DNA of 28,356 bases from Draconibacterium sp. (GTDB taxonomy: Bacteria; Bacteroidota; Bacteroidia; Bacteroidales; Prolixibacteraceae). The translations under genes were made by a program, and so were the position numbers. The notes below the pieces were generated by a model. The model was not told the DNA's origin, searched no databases, and saw only the letters and a list, made by a program, of their open reading frames with translations. The DNA lies in the NCBI GenBank assembly GCA_027011835.1, contig JALUZN010000208.1, forward strand, positions 1 through 28,356. The letters are read 5' to 3'. Positions 12,681 through 22,334 of this stretch are shown here, in pieces; position 1 is the stretch's first letter; each line of letters opens with the position of its first letter.

Positions 12681-15600
12681 TTATTGATTCATATTCATTC
12701 TTCGTAAAAATGTTGGTAGTACAATTAACAACAGCGGCAGTCCGAAAATAAAACCTCCGATTACTGCAACTGCCAGTGCCTGCTGCATTTGTGCACCAAT
12801 TCCAATTCCAATAGCAAGAGGAATTAGCGCTAAAATTGCACTTAAAGCAGTCATTAGTTTTGGCCTTATTCGTAAGGCAACCGCATGTTTAATAGCGAAC
12901 TCTTTTTCGTGTACTTTTAAATCGTTAAAATACTGAAATACAGTAAAAATAGCATTTTCTGCAATAATACCTACAATCATAATTAATCCGGTATAACTGC
13001 TTACATTTAGCGGTATATTAAAAATATAGAGGAAAATAAGACTGCCACCAATTCCCAGTACCGATACAAACAGAATGAGCAGAGCAATTCGCCACCTTTT
13101 AAATAGAAACATTAACACCATAAAAACAAACAGAATTGCAAGAGCCAAAATCATCATTAACTCTTTAAACGACTGCTGTTGCTGTGCATAAGCTCCACCA
13201 AATTCGATTGAGTAACTTGCCGGCAGACTTATGTTTTTTGCAAATGCCGTTTTTAAATCGGTTATGGCCGAGCCTAAATCTTTGTTTTCGAGGCGCGATG
13301 TTAAAACAATGACTGATTTTAAATCTTCGCGACTCTGAATTACGTCGCCCGATTGAGGAAAAATATCGCAGAAGAACGACAAAGAGCGTGTGGTTCCATC
13401 GGGTAAAAATATTGGGTGTTTTTTTAGCACGTCGAGGTCGTTATCTTTAAAATCGACAAAGCGCATAATTACTCTTCGCATCTGTTGTCCTTCCTGAATA
13501 TCGCCAATTTGCAGGCCCGATGTCATTGCTGCCTGGTCGGGCATGGGCGTGGGAATGGTTGCCGAGCGCCCTAACGGAACGCCTTCAACAATGGCTGCCA
13601 ACTGCATATCGAAATCGTTTAGAGGAATATTATAACGTGCCAGTTTTTCGAGTCTTGGTTTAAAAATAAGTGCCGGACCTTCGGGAACAAGCCCGTCGTC
13701 GATATCCACAATTCCGGGAATATTGTCCATCACCGTGTGGCACTGGTCGGCAATTTCCTGAAGTTTTGAATAATCGTCGCCAAATATTTTTACTTCAATG
13801 GGTTGTGCTTTCCCAATTAAGTCGCCCAATAAATCGGCAATTCGCTGGCCAAATTCAATATTTAATACGGGTACTTTTGCCGAAATATCGTGACGTAAAT
13901 CGGCAATTACCTCTTCGGTTGATTTTGTTCGCGATGCTTTTAGTTGAATGGAGTAGTCGCCTTCGTTGGCAGGGTGCGCCCTGAATGACATTCTTATTCC
14001 TGTTCGGCGCGAGTAGCTTCGTACATTCGGATTGGCCAGAATAACTTTTTCCATCTCTTTGCAAAGCCGGTCGGTTTCGTCAATATTTGTTCCCGGCGGC
14101 GAGTAATAGTCTAAAACAATCGACCCCTCGTCTAACTCGGGTAAAAAACCGGTTTCAAGTTTTGTTGTTGCATAATATCCGGCAAAAAGTAATCCTATAA
14201 TAAAAAGGATTGAAAAAGCAGGTTTATAGAAAAACCACGTTAACCACGAAATTCTATGAATTGCATTTTTCTCTTTTTTCGGTTTTGGTTTGTGTTTATA
14301 GCCAATAATTAGATGAAAAACAGGCAGCAGCAACCAGGTTACCAAAAACGAAACAATCATTGTAAGCTGCATTGTATCGGAGAGAATACGGAAAAAGCTT
14401 CCGGCCAGCCCACTCATTAATCGAAACGGGAAATGGATGACAATGGTTGATAACGAAGAGGCAATCATTGCAGGCAGTAGAAACTTTATTGACATTTGCA
14501 CCACTTCATACTTGTTCTTTTCCGGATAATCTTCGTGGTTTTTATAAATCTGTTCAATAATAACAATGGCATCGTCGATAATTAATCCTACCGAAGCGGC
14601 AATGGCTCCCAACGACATAATATTTATGGTTATGCCAACCAAATGGAGAACTAAAAACGAAAAGGCAACCGTTACCGGAATTGTTAGCAACACCACCAAA
14701 CTCGAACGCCACGAACGGAGGAAAATAATGATAACCAGAAAAGCCAGTATTAACCCTTCGTAGATGGTTTTCATTGTACCGTCGACACTGCCCGTTACAA
14801 ATTCGCTCTGATTGTAATAGGGAACCAATTTGTATCCTTCGGGTAAAAGGTTTCTAATTTCTTTGGCTTTTTGTTCAACATTGTCGGCAAAATCAACCAG
14901 ATTTATTCCGGGCTGTTTTATTAAATCTACAATTACGGCATTGTTCCCGTTGGCATTTATTTTCACAAATTCCTGTTGCTCTTCGAGTTTAATTTTTGCA
15001 ATGTCTTTTACTTTAATTATCCGTCCGTTTATGTTTTTTACGATGGTATTATTTAGTTCTTCAATGTCTTTTACCCGTGTGTCGAGCAGTGTTAAGTACA
15101 TCCGGTAGTGGTCGGGTAAAAGTCCGGCCGAAGAGACAAAATTACTGTTTTCGAAAGCGGTGATAATATCTTGCGGCACCAATCCGAGGGCAGTCATTTT
15201 ATCGGTATTTGGTGCAATTACAAACTCTTTGTTTCTACCTCCTCTGATTACGACATTTGCAATTCCGTCAACCTGCGAAAATCCGGGGCGCACAATTACA
15301 TTGGCAATATCTTTTAAATCAACATCGGTTTTTTTTGGATTTTCGAGTGTGTAACCATAAACGGGGAAAAGCGATTGGTTCATTACTTCAGCCGAGATAT
15401 TAACCCCCGGCGGCAAAAAGTTTTTAATTTCGTTGATGCGGCTTTCCAACTGTGGTTTTAGCAAATAAATATCGAGTCCCCAGTTAAAATAGACTTCAAC
15501 TGTTGCACTTCCGCGCGATGTGCTGCTTTTTACCAAATGCACGCCATTCACTTTTTTAACAGCACTTTCAATGGGTTGGGTAACCGTTATCATCATCCGG

Positions 15601-15764
15601 TCGATGGGAATTTGCCCCGCATCGATAATTATTGATATTCGAGGAAACTGAACTGCCGGAAACAGATTGGTTTGCATTTTTGTAAACGAAAATACCCCCG
15701 CAATAAATAGCAGTGCTCCGGCAAGAAGTATCGGTTTTGTTAATATTTTATAGTAGTTCCTCAT
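12681..15764 (-). CDS. RND-family efflux pump inner-membrane transporter
   Basis: The 1027-residue length and two-fold repeat architecture are those of AcrB/CusA-type pumps. There is an N-terminal membrane helix (about 9-29), a large periplasmic loop starting QTNLFPAVQFPRISI, and helices 2-6. The proton-relay pair Asp397-Asp398 sits in GLIIDDAIVIIEQ (393-405). A second periplasmic loop contains RMSFRAHPANEGDYSIQLKA, and a second helix bundle ends VAVIGGFIFGLPLLLIVLP. It exports substrates using the proton gradient, with the adaptor and TolC-like protein encoded upstream. The IIIDAGQIPIDRMMITVTQP start and absence of the CusA methionine pattern make metal export unproven; drug, lipid or metal substrates are all possible. 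Confidence 0.93.
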   Translation of the reverse strand: MRNYYKILTKPILLAGALLFIAGVFSFTKMQTNLFPAVQFPRISIIIDAGQIPIDRMMITVTQPIESAVKKVNGVHLVKSSTSRGSATVEVYFNWGLDIYLLKPQLESRINEIKNFLPPGVNISAEVMNQSLFPVYGYTLENPKKTDVDLKDIANVIVRPGFSQVDGIANVVIRGGRNKEFVIAPNTDKMTALGLVPQDIITAFENSNFVSSAGLLPDHYRMYLTLLDTRVKDIEELNNTIVKNINGRIIKVKDIAKIKLEEQQEFVKINANGNNAVIVDLIKQPGINLVDFADNVEQKAKEIRNLLPEGYKLVPYYNQSEFVTGSVDGTMKTIYEGLILAFLVIIIFLRSWRSSLVVLLTIPVTVAFSFLVLHLVGITINIMSLGAIAASVGLIIDDAIVIIEQIYKNHEDYPEKNKYEVVQMSIKFLLPAMIASSLSTIVIHFPFRLMSGLAGSFFRILSDTMQLTMIVSFLVTWLLLPVFHLIIGYKHKPKPKKEKNAIHRISWLTWFFYKPAFSILFIIGLLFAGYYATTKLETGFLPELDEGSIVLDYYSPPGTNIDETDRLCKEMEKVILANPNVRSYSRRTGIRMSFRAHPANEGDYSIQLKASRTKSTEEVIADLRHDISAKVPVLNIEFGQRIADLLGDLIGKAQPIEVKIFGDDYSKLQEIADQCHTVMDNIPGIVDIDDGLVPEGPALIFKPRLEKLARYNIPLNDFDMQLAAIVEGVPLGRSATIPTPMPDQAAMTSGLQIGDIQEGQQMRRVIMRFVDFKDNDLDVLKKHPIFLPDGTTRSLSFFCDIFPQSGDVIQSREDLKSVIVLTSRLENKDLGSAITDLKTAFAKNISLPASYSIEFGGAYAQQQQSFKELMMILALAILFVFMVLMFLFKRWRIALLILFVSVLGIGGSLIFLYIFNIPLNVSSYTGLIMIVGIIAENAIFTVFQYFNDLKVHEKEFAIKHAVALRIRPKLMTALSAILALIPLAIGIGIGAQMQQALAVAVIGGFIFGLPLLLIVLPTFLRRMNMNQ

Positions 15765-15781
15765 ATTCTGTTTTCGTTGGG

Positions 15782-17953
15782 TTAAAATATAAAACGGTAA
15801 ACCAGTTTCATTGCTGCATCGGTTGTTTGTGGTTTTAATATCTCAATCTGTTTCATATTTCCTTCGTAGCCCATATTGTAAACGAAATAGAAGTCGGAAC
15901 CCACTTTTGGAATCCAGTGTACCCTGAAATTATAAATCATTACCTCATCTAAATCGTTGTATTGCGAAAAGAGCGAAAGATTGATTTTTGTTGTAAAAGC
16001 ATAATTCAGGTACATCGCAATTTCGTTAGTAGTAACTTTCCCATCGGGGAAAACTACCCGGTTTAGCGAATACTCGCCGTTAATATTTAGATGCTTGTTT
16101 ACGTTTACACCTAAAACCGATTCGAATGTTCGTATTGAACCGGTATAGAAACCTCCCCAGTTGTAAAGAATTTCGGCCCAAACCCGGCGTGCATTGTACG
16201 ATTCGAGCTGAATCTCGTAATTGTACATCCAATATTTCCCAACCGGAACTGTAATTTCATCGGTTAGTTCGAAAGGACGGTCGAGGCGGTCGAAGTTTTG
16301 AATAAGGTTAAACTCGAATCGCTCGCCCGATTTAAATATTGCCCCCAGCGGGCGTGTTTCGTTATGAAAACTCTCCATCTCGCCGGTTGAATGGGTGTTG
16401 TACAATATCGCACTCCAAGGTTTTAACAGAAGACGTTTTACTCCGAAATTTTCGAAAACACGGGGGGTTAGCCTAAAACTCCAAATGTACGAATCGTAGT
16501 CGGTACGGCGCATGTAACCCAACTCAGGATTAAACCCTTTTTGCATGGTTGCAATACTCATATAGTTGTCGATTAAATCGTTTGGATAATCGACATACAA
16601 GCGGTATGTAATAGCATTTTCCTGTGCTTTAAAACTTTCGGTGCTGGTAGAAAACGACCCCGAAACAACAAGGTTCTTGTCTTTTAAAAACTCCGACGTT
16701 TCGTAGGCCGCATCGAGGCCAAAAACCTGATTCGAGGTTGTATTGTTAATCTTATTTGTAAAAATACCTCCAATATACGACTGTTTCCCAAGGTCGTGTT
16801 TATAGCGGAATACCGTATTGTTTGTCGATGAAACGGTATCAACTTTCCCCTCCTGAATATTTAAAAACCCGATGTTGCTTTTTCCTACTTTCCCGAACAT
16901 TCGGGCGCCCGCAATAATGGGTACCTGTTTCCCGTTTTCAACAGCAATTTGGCGCGAATAAAAAACATTGTTTCTATCGCCTAAATAGAAGTTAAACATA
17001 TCGTACCCTTCGAGAAAAAACTGGCGTTTCTCGGGATAATAAACGCCAAAGCGCGAAAGGTTTACCGGAATACGATCGGCTTCGACTTGTGCAAAATCGG
17101 TAAAACTCGTTAAGTTTAATTTTAATGTTGGCGACAACGAGATATTTAAATTTGCACCCGCTTTAACCGGGTACGATTTGCCATCGTTTTCGTTATAACT
17201 AAAACCGGCTAAAGCGTACGGTTTAAACTCGAACTTTTTTGCATAGGCAATATTGGTAATGCCGGTTAGCTGCCCCGCTTTAGAAACTGCATAAATTGTA
17301 TTGTCGCGCGACCAACCCTGCCAAAGCGACTGTTCGTTTTTCGAGACAATATCGCGTTCGAAATTAATGGCCCATTGCAGAATGCTGTCGTTTTTAAACT
17401 GCAACGTACTAAACGGAATGTAAATTTCGGCAAACCAGCCTTTGTCGGTTCGGGTGGTTTTTGCATCCCAAACACCGTTCCAGTCGTCGTTGCCATCTTC
17501 GCCGCCGTACACCTGAATGTCGGCACGGGCACCGTTCGGATTAATCACAAACAGGTAGCCATTCCTGTTGTCGTTGTACGGGCTTATCATTATTTGAAAA
17601 TTATCGTCGCTCCGGTAATGAAAATCCTGATTCATATTCTTGGCAACAATGGTAGAAACATCTTTTTGATAGCACCACACTCCAATGTACATTGTGTTTT
17701 CGTCGTATAAAATTGCCGTTTCGGTGTGCTCGGTAATTGGCTCTCCAAAATTCAGGTCGCGTTGAGTAAAGTTGCTGATATGTACTGCCTGCTGCCACTC
17801 CGGTTCATCAGGAACACCATCGAATTTTATTTTTTTCTGAATGCGGTGTGCACGCATTTCGCTTGGCTCGGAATGTTGTGCAAACAGAAGTTGCACCCCA
17901 AACAGAAATAGTAAAAACGTACTAAAAATTAACTTCATATTTTTTATCATCAA
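15782..17953 (-). CDS. DUF5916 outer-membrane protein with CBM9-like N-terminal domain
   Basis: The 723-residue protein has a signal peptide (LIFSTFLLFLFGVQLLFAQ), a carbohydrate-binding family-9-like domain (about 35-225: KKIKFDGVPDEPEWQQAV, ETAILYDENTMYIGVWCYQ, DNFQIMISPYNDNRNGYLF, GWFAEIYIPFSTLQF), and a long beta-barrel-like C-terminal part. That part has alternating aromatic strands, ends in Phe (LVYRFIF) and includes YYPEKRQFFLEGYDMF, a DUF5916 hallmark. It is probably an outer-membrane barrel. DUF5916 function is unknown. It sits between adaptor and pump genes (gaps of 22 and 17 bases), an unusual place that suggests a role with this efflux system. An internal ATG at residue 6 (codon start 17938) would give a more standard signal peptide. 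Confidence 0.85.
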   Translation of the reverse strand: MMIKNMKLIFSTFLLFLFGVQLLFAQHSEPSEMRAHRIQKKIKFDGVPDEPEWQQAVHISNFTQRDLNFGEPITEHTETAILYDENTMYIGVWCYQKDVSTIVAKNMNQDFHYRSDDNFQIMISPYNDNRNGYLFVINPNGARADIQVYGGEDGNDDWNGVWDAKTTRTDKGWFAEIYIPFSTLQFKNDSILQWAINFERDIVSKNEQSLWQGWSRDNTIYAVSKAGQLTGITNIAYAKKFEFKPYALAGFSYNENDGKSYPVKAGANLNISLSPTLKLNLTSFTDFAQVEADRIPVNLSRFGVYYPEKRQFFLEGYDMFNFYLGDRNNVFYSRQIAVENGKQVPIIAGARMFGKVGKSNIGFLNIQEGKVDTVSSTNNTVFRYKHDLGKQSYIGGIFTNKINNTTSNQVFGLDAAYETSEFLKDKNLVVSGSFSTSTESFKAQENAITYRLYVDYPNDLIDNYMSIATMQKGFNPELGYMRRTDYDSYIWSFRLTPRVFENFGVKRLLLKPWSAILYNTHSTGEMESFHNETRPLGAIFKSGERFEFNLIQNFDRLDRPFELTDEITVPVGKYWMYNYEIQLESYNARRVWAEILYNWGGFYTGSIRTFESVLGVNVNKHLNINGEYSLNRVVFPDGKVTTNEIAMYLNYAFTTKINLSLFSQYNDLDEVMIYNFRVHWIPKVGSDFYFVYNMGYEGNMKQIEILKPQTTDAAMKLVYRFIF

Positions 17954-17975
17954 AAAAAAGCGGTTTTAACTTCTT

Positions 17976-18872
17976 CTATTTAATAATCTCAACAATGGTT
18001 GTGTCGCCCAATCCGTAGCCACCTTCGCTAACAAACTTTGCTCCCTCTTCGAACTGAGGTGAAAGAATCTCAATTTTGTCGTGACTTTGATTTCCTGTTT
18101 GAACCGGAATTTTTACAACCGTACTATCGTTTATTAATTTCATTACCCAAAATTCGCTCATTAACGCATCGGTTTGGATACACTCTTTTGCCAGCACCTG
18201 TACTTCGTGTTTTGTGCTTTTGTCGAGCAAAACTTTTACAATTATATTTTCAGGGATAAAAGATTTGTTGTTCAGATCGGCCAAAACTTTTTCGGTTTGC
18301 GATACCTCATCAATTTGTGGTAAAATATTGGTAAACGTTCCTGTTATTACCGAACTGTCGGGTAAAACGACTTTACATTTATTCCCTATTTTTGCATATT
18401 TATCGAATTCAAACGGAAAATTAACCTGTAATTTTAAATCGTTTGATGATAAAATGGTACACATTGGCGAACCTTTATCGGCAAACACTCCGGTACTTAC
18501 AATGCTTAAACTTACCAACTGGCCGGTTGTTGTAGCTTTAATTTGAACAGAACCGAACTTGCTCTCGTCTTTCATAACATAAGCTTCGGGCGATTGCATT
18601 TCGAAAAGCAGATCGCCTTTTTTCACTTTATCGCCCTGCTGAACATTTACTTTTGTAATGTAACCGCTTATTGGTGCAACTAAATTGCTTTTATTCAGGT
18701 AAATTGTTTTTCCTGAAAGCTCAATGTAATCGGGGATATATCCTTTTGTAATTCCGGTTAACCGAACCTGCGCTTTCGATACCGAGTCGGCACGTTCTTT
18801 TGTTTGTGGCTTGCACGAAAACAGAAGCGCTAACGCCAGCATAAACAGTGCTATTTTTGATGAACTATTCAT
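17976..18872 (-). CDS. Efflux periplasmic adaptor lipoprotein (HlyD/AcrA-type)
   Basis: The 298-residue protein has a lipoprotein signal (LALALLFSCKP, Cys20) and the barrel-sandwich hybrid of membrane-fusion adaptors split around a short hairpin: LVAPISGYITKVNVQQGDKV KKGDLLFEM (about 64-92) and ATTTGQLVSLSIVSTGVFAD. A beta-barrel domain follows (LQVNFPFEFDKYAKIGNKCK) and a membrane-proximal domain. It should join the RND pump to the TolC-like channel. The usual long coiled-coil hairpin is missing or very short, as in many Bacteroidota adaptors. The start overlaps the end of a possible small ORF by four bases (ATGA). Confidence 0.88.
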   Translation of the reverse strand: MNSSSKIALFMLALALLFSCKPQTKERADSVSKAQVRLTGITKGYIPDYIELSGKTIYLNKSNLVAPISGYITKVNVQQGDKVKKGDLLFEMQSPEAYVMKDESKFGSVQIKATTTGQLVSLSIVSTGVFADKGSPMCTILSSNDLKLQVNFPFEFDKYAKIGNKCKVVLPDSSVITGTFTNILPQIDEVSQTEKVLADLNNKSFIPENIIVKVLLDKSTKHEVQVLAKECIQTDALMSEFWVMKLINDSTVVKIPVQTGNQSHDKIEILSPQFEEGAKFVSEGGYGLGDTTIVEIIK

Positions 18873-18997
18873 TCGTATATAATTAAATTAAAATATTGCA
18901 ATTCAGAAAGATAAACATACGAGTCGAAATTGTAATTCTTGACCCATGGACCTCGCTTGTACAATTTATACATAAGCTTTTGTATTTTGTCGACCAT
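18869..18997 (-). CDS. Possible 42-residue small protein coupled to the adaptor gene
   Basis: A short frame in the 194-base gap between the TolC-like and adaptor genes reads MVDKIQKLMYKLYKRGPW, then VKNYNFDSYVYLSELQYF, and ends LIIYE. Its TGA overlaps the adaptor ATG in an ATGA. It is rich in Lys and Tyr and has no signal peptide. It may be a real coupled cistron, a leader peptide, or the tail of a lost regulator: the frame stays open about 14 codons further upstream. A competing 41-residue frame starts at the nearby ATG before it. I do not recognise a family. Confidence 0.35.
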   Translation of the reverse strand: MVDKIQKLMYKLYKRGPWVKNYNFDSYVYLSELQYFNLIIYE

Positions 18998-19066
18998 GCT
19001 CGTTTCATATGATTTTCCTTTTCTCTTTGTATGAATTCTTTATGTTGTAAACGGTTATTCTACTCT

Positions 19067-20347
19067 TTAATAATTCCAATAATTGTATGAGTTTATAAGT
19101 GCCTGCTTTTGCATTTCCAACAAAAGCGACTCCTGTTTTTTTGCTGAAATATCGCGCACTAAATTTTTATAATCCATTACCGAAACCTGTGCCTGCGATA
19201 ATTCGAACGCATATAACTTGAGCAGCTGCCGGTACTCTTTTAACTGCCTGTTTACAATGAGTAATCTGTCATCAACCGATGCTATTTGAGTTAAATATTT
19301 GTTTTTATTGGTGTTGTGTTTTCTAATAAAGTTTTGTTTTTCGAAATCGAGAGTTTGCATTCTGATAAACGATTTGTCGTGAACAATTTTTTTCTGATTT
19401 CCATCGAAAATATTCCACGAGAAGTTTACTCCTGCGGCAAAACCAAACCGGTTGAAAGTGGGGAGATACACTGCATTCATTCCGGCGTTGGCAAACAAAT
19501 TAAGTTGTGGTTTATACTTTTGGTCGAAAATAGAGAGTTCTGCTTCAATATTTAAACTGTCGAGTTTATAGCCCTTTAAAAACTGCGATTGCAAAACCGT
19601 ATCGGGTTTTAATTCATAGTTTACATCTTCTATTTCAACCCGGGTTGTATCATCAATTCCGCAGAGTAGGTTCAGATCCGACAGATTGTTTTTATAGCGG
19701 GTTAAAAAGTCGGTATATTCAATTTCATAATTCTCCAATTCAATTTTCATCAGCAGCAAATCGGTCTGTTTGTAAATGGCATTTTCAACCAGCTTCTCCA
19801 TTGTCTCAACCTGCTTTTTCAATCTCTCTATTAAATCGGCACTAATAGCGCTCTGTTTTTTTACTTTTAAGCAAAGCAGGTACTGATGACTGACCAGAAG
19901 TTCCAATTCGTGTTTGGTAAGTTTAATGTTGTTCTCGTTTAATTGCGATGTAACATCGGCTTTTTGCGAATATGCTTTTTGTCGCGCTCCCATTAAAAGC
20001 GGCTGAGTAACCGATACAACTGCGTTGTATTGTCCGCCGTCGGAAACTGCTAAATCGTATCCGGTATACGAGTCGGCACCTTCCGAAACAAACTCGAATT
20101 TATTGCCGTTATCGTGCGAAATAATTGGTGCAAACAGTACTCCAGCTTCTACATTCACCTGTGGTTTCGAAAGCATACTTTTTACCTGCTCCATATCGAG
20201 CTGAATAATTTTATTATCGTTTTTGCTTTTATTAATTAGCGGGCTGTTAATTTGTGCCTGCTCAATGTAATATGCTAAATTACGGGTTTGTGCCCCGGCA
20301 AAAAGTGCTACGAATAAGATTGTAAACGATAACAATACAAACTTCAT
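19067..20347 (-). CDS. TolC-type outer-membrane efflux protein
   Basis: The 426-residue protein has a signal peptide (FVLLSFTILFVALFAGAQT) and the TolC layout of two structural repeats of long helices: LAYYIEQAQINSPLINKSKND (about 24-44) and SAISADLIERLKKQVETMEKL in the first half, then ELSIFDQKYKPQLNLFANAGM (about 272-292), GVNFSWNIFDGNQKK and the helical C-terminus ending ALINSYNYWNY. It is the outer-membrane channel of the efflux complex. It is the first gene of the operon, preceded by a 125-base AT-rich spacer that should hold the promoter; no convincing TAnnTTTG motif was found there. Confidence 0.88.
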   Translation of the reverse strand: MKFVLLSFTILFVALFAGAQTRNLAYYIEQAQINSPLINKSKNDNKIIQLDMEQVKSMLSKPQVNVEAGVLFAPIISHDNGNKFEFVSEGADSYTGYDLAVSDGGQYNAVVSVTQPLLMGARQKAYSQKADVTSQLNENNIKLTKHELELLVSHQYLLCLKVKKQSAISADLIERLKKQVETMEKLVENAIYKQTDLLLMKIELENYEIEYTDFLTRYKNNLSDLNLLCGIDDTTRVEIEDVNYELKPDTVLQSQFLKGYKLDSLNIEAELSIFDQKYKPQLNLFANAGMNAVYLPTFNRFGFAAGVNFSWNIFDGNQKKIVHDKSFIRMQTLDFEKQNFIRKHNTNKNKYLTQIASVDDRLLIVNRQLKEYRQLLKLYAFELSQAQVSVMDYKNLVRDISAKKQESLLLEMQKQALINSYNYWNY

Positions 20348-20472
20348 ATATGATTATAATTTTTGGTTTTTTTGTAAAAGTATAACTGAAAATTGCAAAT
20401 TACTAAATTGGTTAATTATACAATAAGATTATTACAAAAATGTGTAACCTTTTTTACAAATGGTTGAAATAG

Positions 20473-21264
20473 TCAATCTTCAATTTCTACTTTTTTGTAC
20501 CTGACAGTACCTTTTGTAAAGCTTCCCAGCTGAATAGCATCGACCGGACAATGATGTAAACAACGCAAACACATATCGCATTCGAGGCCAAATTTTATCC
20601 CCTCGTCGAACCGGATATTCTCGCGCGGGCACCCTTTTACGCACAGCATACATTCAATACAAATATCTTTTATTGAATAAAACTCGGGAATATATTTTGT
20701 GTACTGGTTGTGAAATGATTTTTTTGTTTTTTCGGGAATTAAGAATGCCAGATAAGAATACCATTTTTTTGCGATTTTTAACTTTTTCCCCTTTTCAATC
20801 CGGTTAATAAATTTTGCGAGTTTTTTATCGATATTTCTTGAATGGAATGATTTCAAAATATTTTCGGTTCGCGAATCTTTTTTTGCAAAAAGTGCCAAAG
20901 CATCGGTTGCCGGCATATAAAAATCTTGGGCAGCTACTGCTTTCATCCCTTTTGTCTCGCTTATTTCTACGAGCTCGAGAATTGCATTGACCGAAAGGAA
21001 TGCTTTTGTACAAAAAAATGCAATGGGTTTATTTAACGAATCGATATTTTTGAGAAGAAGTTGAACCAGCTCCGGTGCCGACAAGTCGTAAACCGGAAAT
21101 CCAATAAGAATGAGGTCGGAGTTTCTGTCAATAAGCGAAATGTTGCGATTGTTTATTCTTACACAATTAACGCTGTGTTGTTTCGCTGTAAGTTGTTTTA
21201 TAAGTTTGTCGGTAATAAACTTTGTATTCCCCGCCCCCGAGTAGTAGTAAAGAGATATTTTCAT
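20473..21264 (-). CDS. EFR1-type flavodoxin/ferredoxin fusion protein
   Basis: The 263-residue protein joins a flavodoxin-like domain to two [4Fe-4S] ferredoxin motifs. The N-terminus has YYYSGAGNTKFI (6-17), the FMN phosphate loop, and LILIGFPVYD (51-60). The C-terminal part has CIECMLCVKGCP (Cys202, 205, 208, 212) and CDMCLRCLHHCP (Cys229, 232, 235, 239), two complete cluster-binding sets. EFR1 proteins are presumed anaerobic electron carriers; partners are unknown. The gene follows the glycerophosphodiesterase gene by 29 bases and is probably co-transcribed. It fits the anaerobic lifestyle shown by hydF. Confidence 0.9.
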   Translation of the reverse strand: MKISLYYYSGAGNTKFITDKLIKQLTAKQHSVNCVRINNRNISLIDRNSDLILIGFPVYDLSAPELVQLLLKNIDSLNKPIAFFCTKAFLSVNAILELVEISETKGMKAVAAQDFYMPATDALALFAKKDSRTENILKSFHSRNIDKKLAKFINRIEKGKKLKIAKKWYSYLAFLIPEKTKKSFHNQYTKYIPEFYSIKDICIECMLCVKGCPRENIRFDEGIKFGLECDMCLRCLHHCPVDAIQLGSFTKGTVRYKKVEIED

Positions 21265-21293
21265 TGAATTTCGTTAAAAACGGCAACTGTTTT

Positions 21294-22070
21294 TTAAAGC
21301 TTAGCCATCTCTTCTTTTAACCATTTCGGACGATTTGTTGTAATGCCGGTAACCCCCATTTTTTCAAGTTTCTTTGCTTCTTCCGGATTGTCTACTGTCC
21401 AGGTAAGTACCTCTAAATGGTTTGCTTTTGCCAAATCAACCACCTCTTTTGTAATAATTGAATATTTTAAATCTACGCCTGCCAGTCCATTTTCGGCGGC
21501 CAACTTTATTTTTTTATTCAACCCCGACTTCGACGAACTCAACCAGTAACATTTATTGTCAGGAAACTCTTTTTGTGCCTGTACAATAACGTCCCAATCG
21601 AAGCAGATAAAAACAATCTGACTCGCTTTTCCACTTTTGTCGACGCACTTTTTTAATTCGGGCAAAACCTCTTTGCCGCATTTTATTTCAACCACCAGCT
21701 GTTTCCCTTCCAGAACGGTAGCAATCATCTCTTTTAAATATGGAATTTTTTCTCCCTTAAATTCTTTGCCTTTCCAACTGCCTGCATCCAAATCGCGCAG
21801 TAAAATCGAAGGTGTTTTTTTTATAATCAGGTTTGTTTTTCCCGAACAGGTTCTTTTTGTCGAATTATCGTGAATAACCATTATCCGGTTGTCTTTCGAC
21901 AGGTGAATGTCTAACTCAACTGCATCGGCACCCAACTGCCATGCCATTTTTGCCGAAGCCACCGTGTTCTCGGGAGCAAAATGCGATGCTCCACGATGTG
22001 CAATTATTGTACTCTGTGCCATTAAACTCATTGTAAAAAGAAGTAAAACTGAGGTAATTTGAATTTTCAT
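21294..22070 (-). CDS. Secreted glycerophosphodiester phosphodiesterase
   Basis: The 258-residue protein has a short signal peptide (SVLLLFTMSLMAQ) and a GDPD-type TIM barrel. The catalytic pattern is present: His25-Arg26-Gly27 followed by PENT, Glu52 and Asp54 in VELDIHLS, and His67 in VIHD. The end carries VLTWTVDNPEEAKKLEKMGV and GITTNRPKWL, the usual strand 8 region. It hydrolyses glycerophosphodiesters to glycerol 3-phosphate and an alcohol, here probably in the periplasm, recycling phospholipid head groups. It heads a two-gene unit with the EFR1 gene. Confidence 0.93.
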   Translation of the reverse strand: MKIQITSVLLLFTMSLMAQSTIIAHRGASHFAPENTVASAKMAWQLGADAVELDIHLSKDNRIMVIHDNSTKRTCSGKTNLIIKKTPSILLRDLDAGSWKGKEFKGEKIPYLKEMIATVLEGKQLVVEIKCGKEVLPELKKCVDKSGKASQIVFICFDWDVIVQAQKEFPDNKCYWLSSSKSGLNKKIKLAAENGLAGVDLKYSIITKEVVDLAKANHLEVLTWTVDNPEEAKKLEKMGVTGITTNRPKWLKEEMAKL

Positions 22071-22334
22071 TTTTTTCTATATTGCCGGAATTCGAAAGAA
22101 AGATTGTCTATCTCTTTTATCTCGGACTCCAAATTATTAACTGGTTTTTTTTGTTCACAAACAGTTGAATTAATCAACTCGTAATTGACGAATAAAAGTA
22201 ATGGTTTTTTCGACTTAAATAAAGCGATAAAGGAAATAGAAAAAATAAATTACAATGAGTTTCGAAACAATTGTTTTTTAGTTCATTTCAACTTTCGGGT
22301 TGATGGGGCAATTTACAATTTAATGAATTGGCTT

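Noticed and set aside
17375..17710. 111-codon frame on the + strand
   Set aside because: It is antisense to the DUF5916 gene, whose own reading frame has strong protein features; the antisense frame has none.
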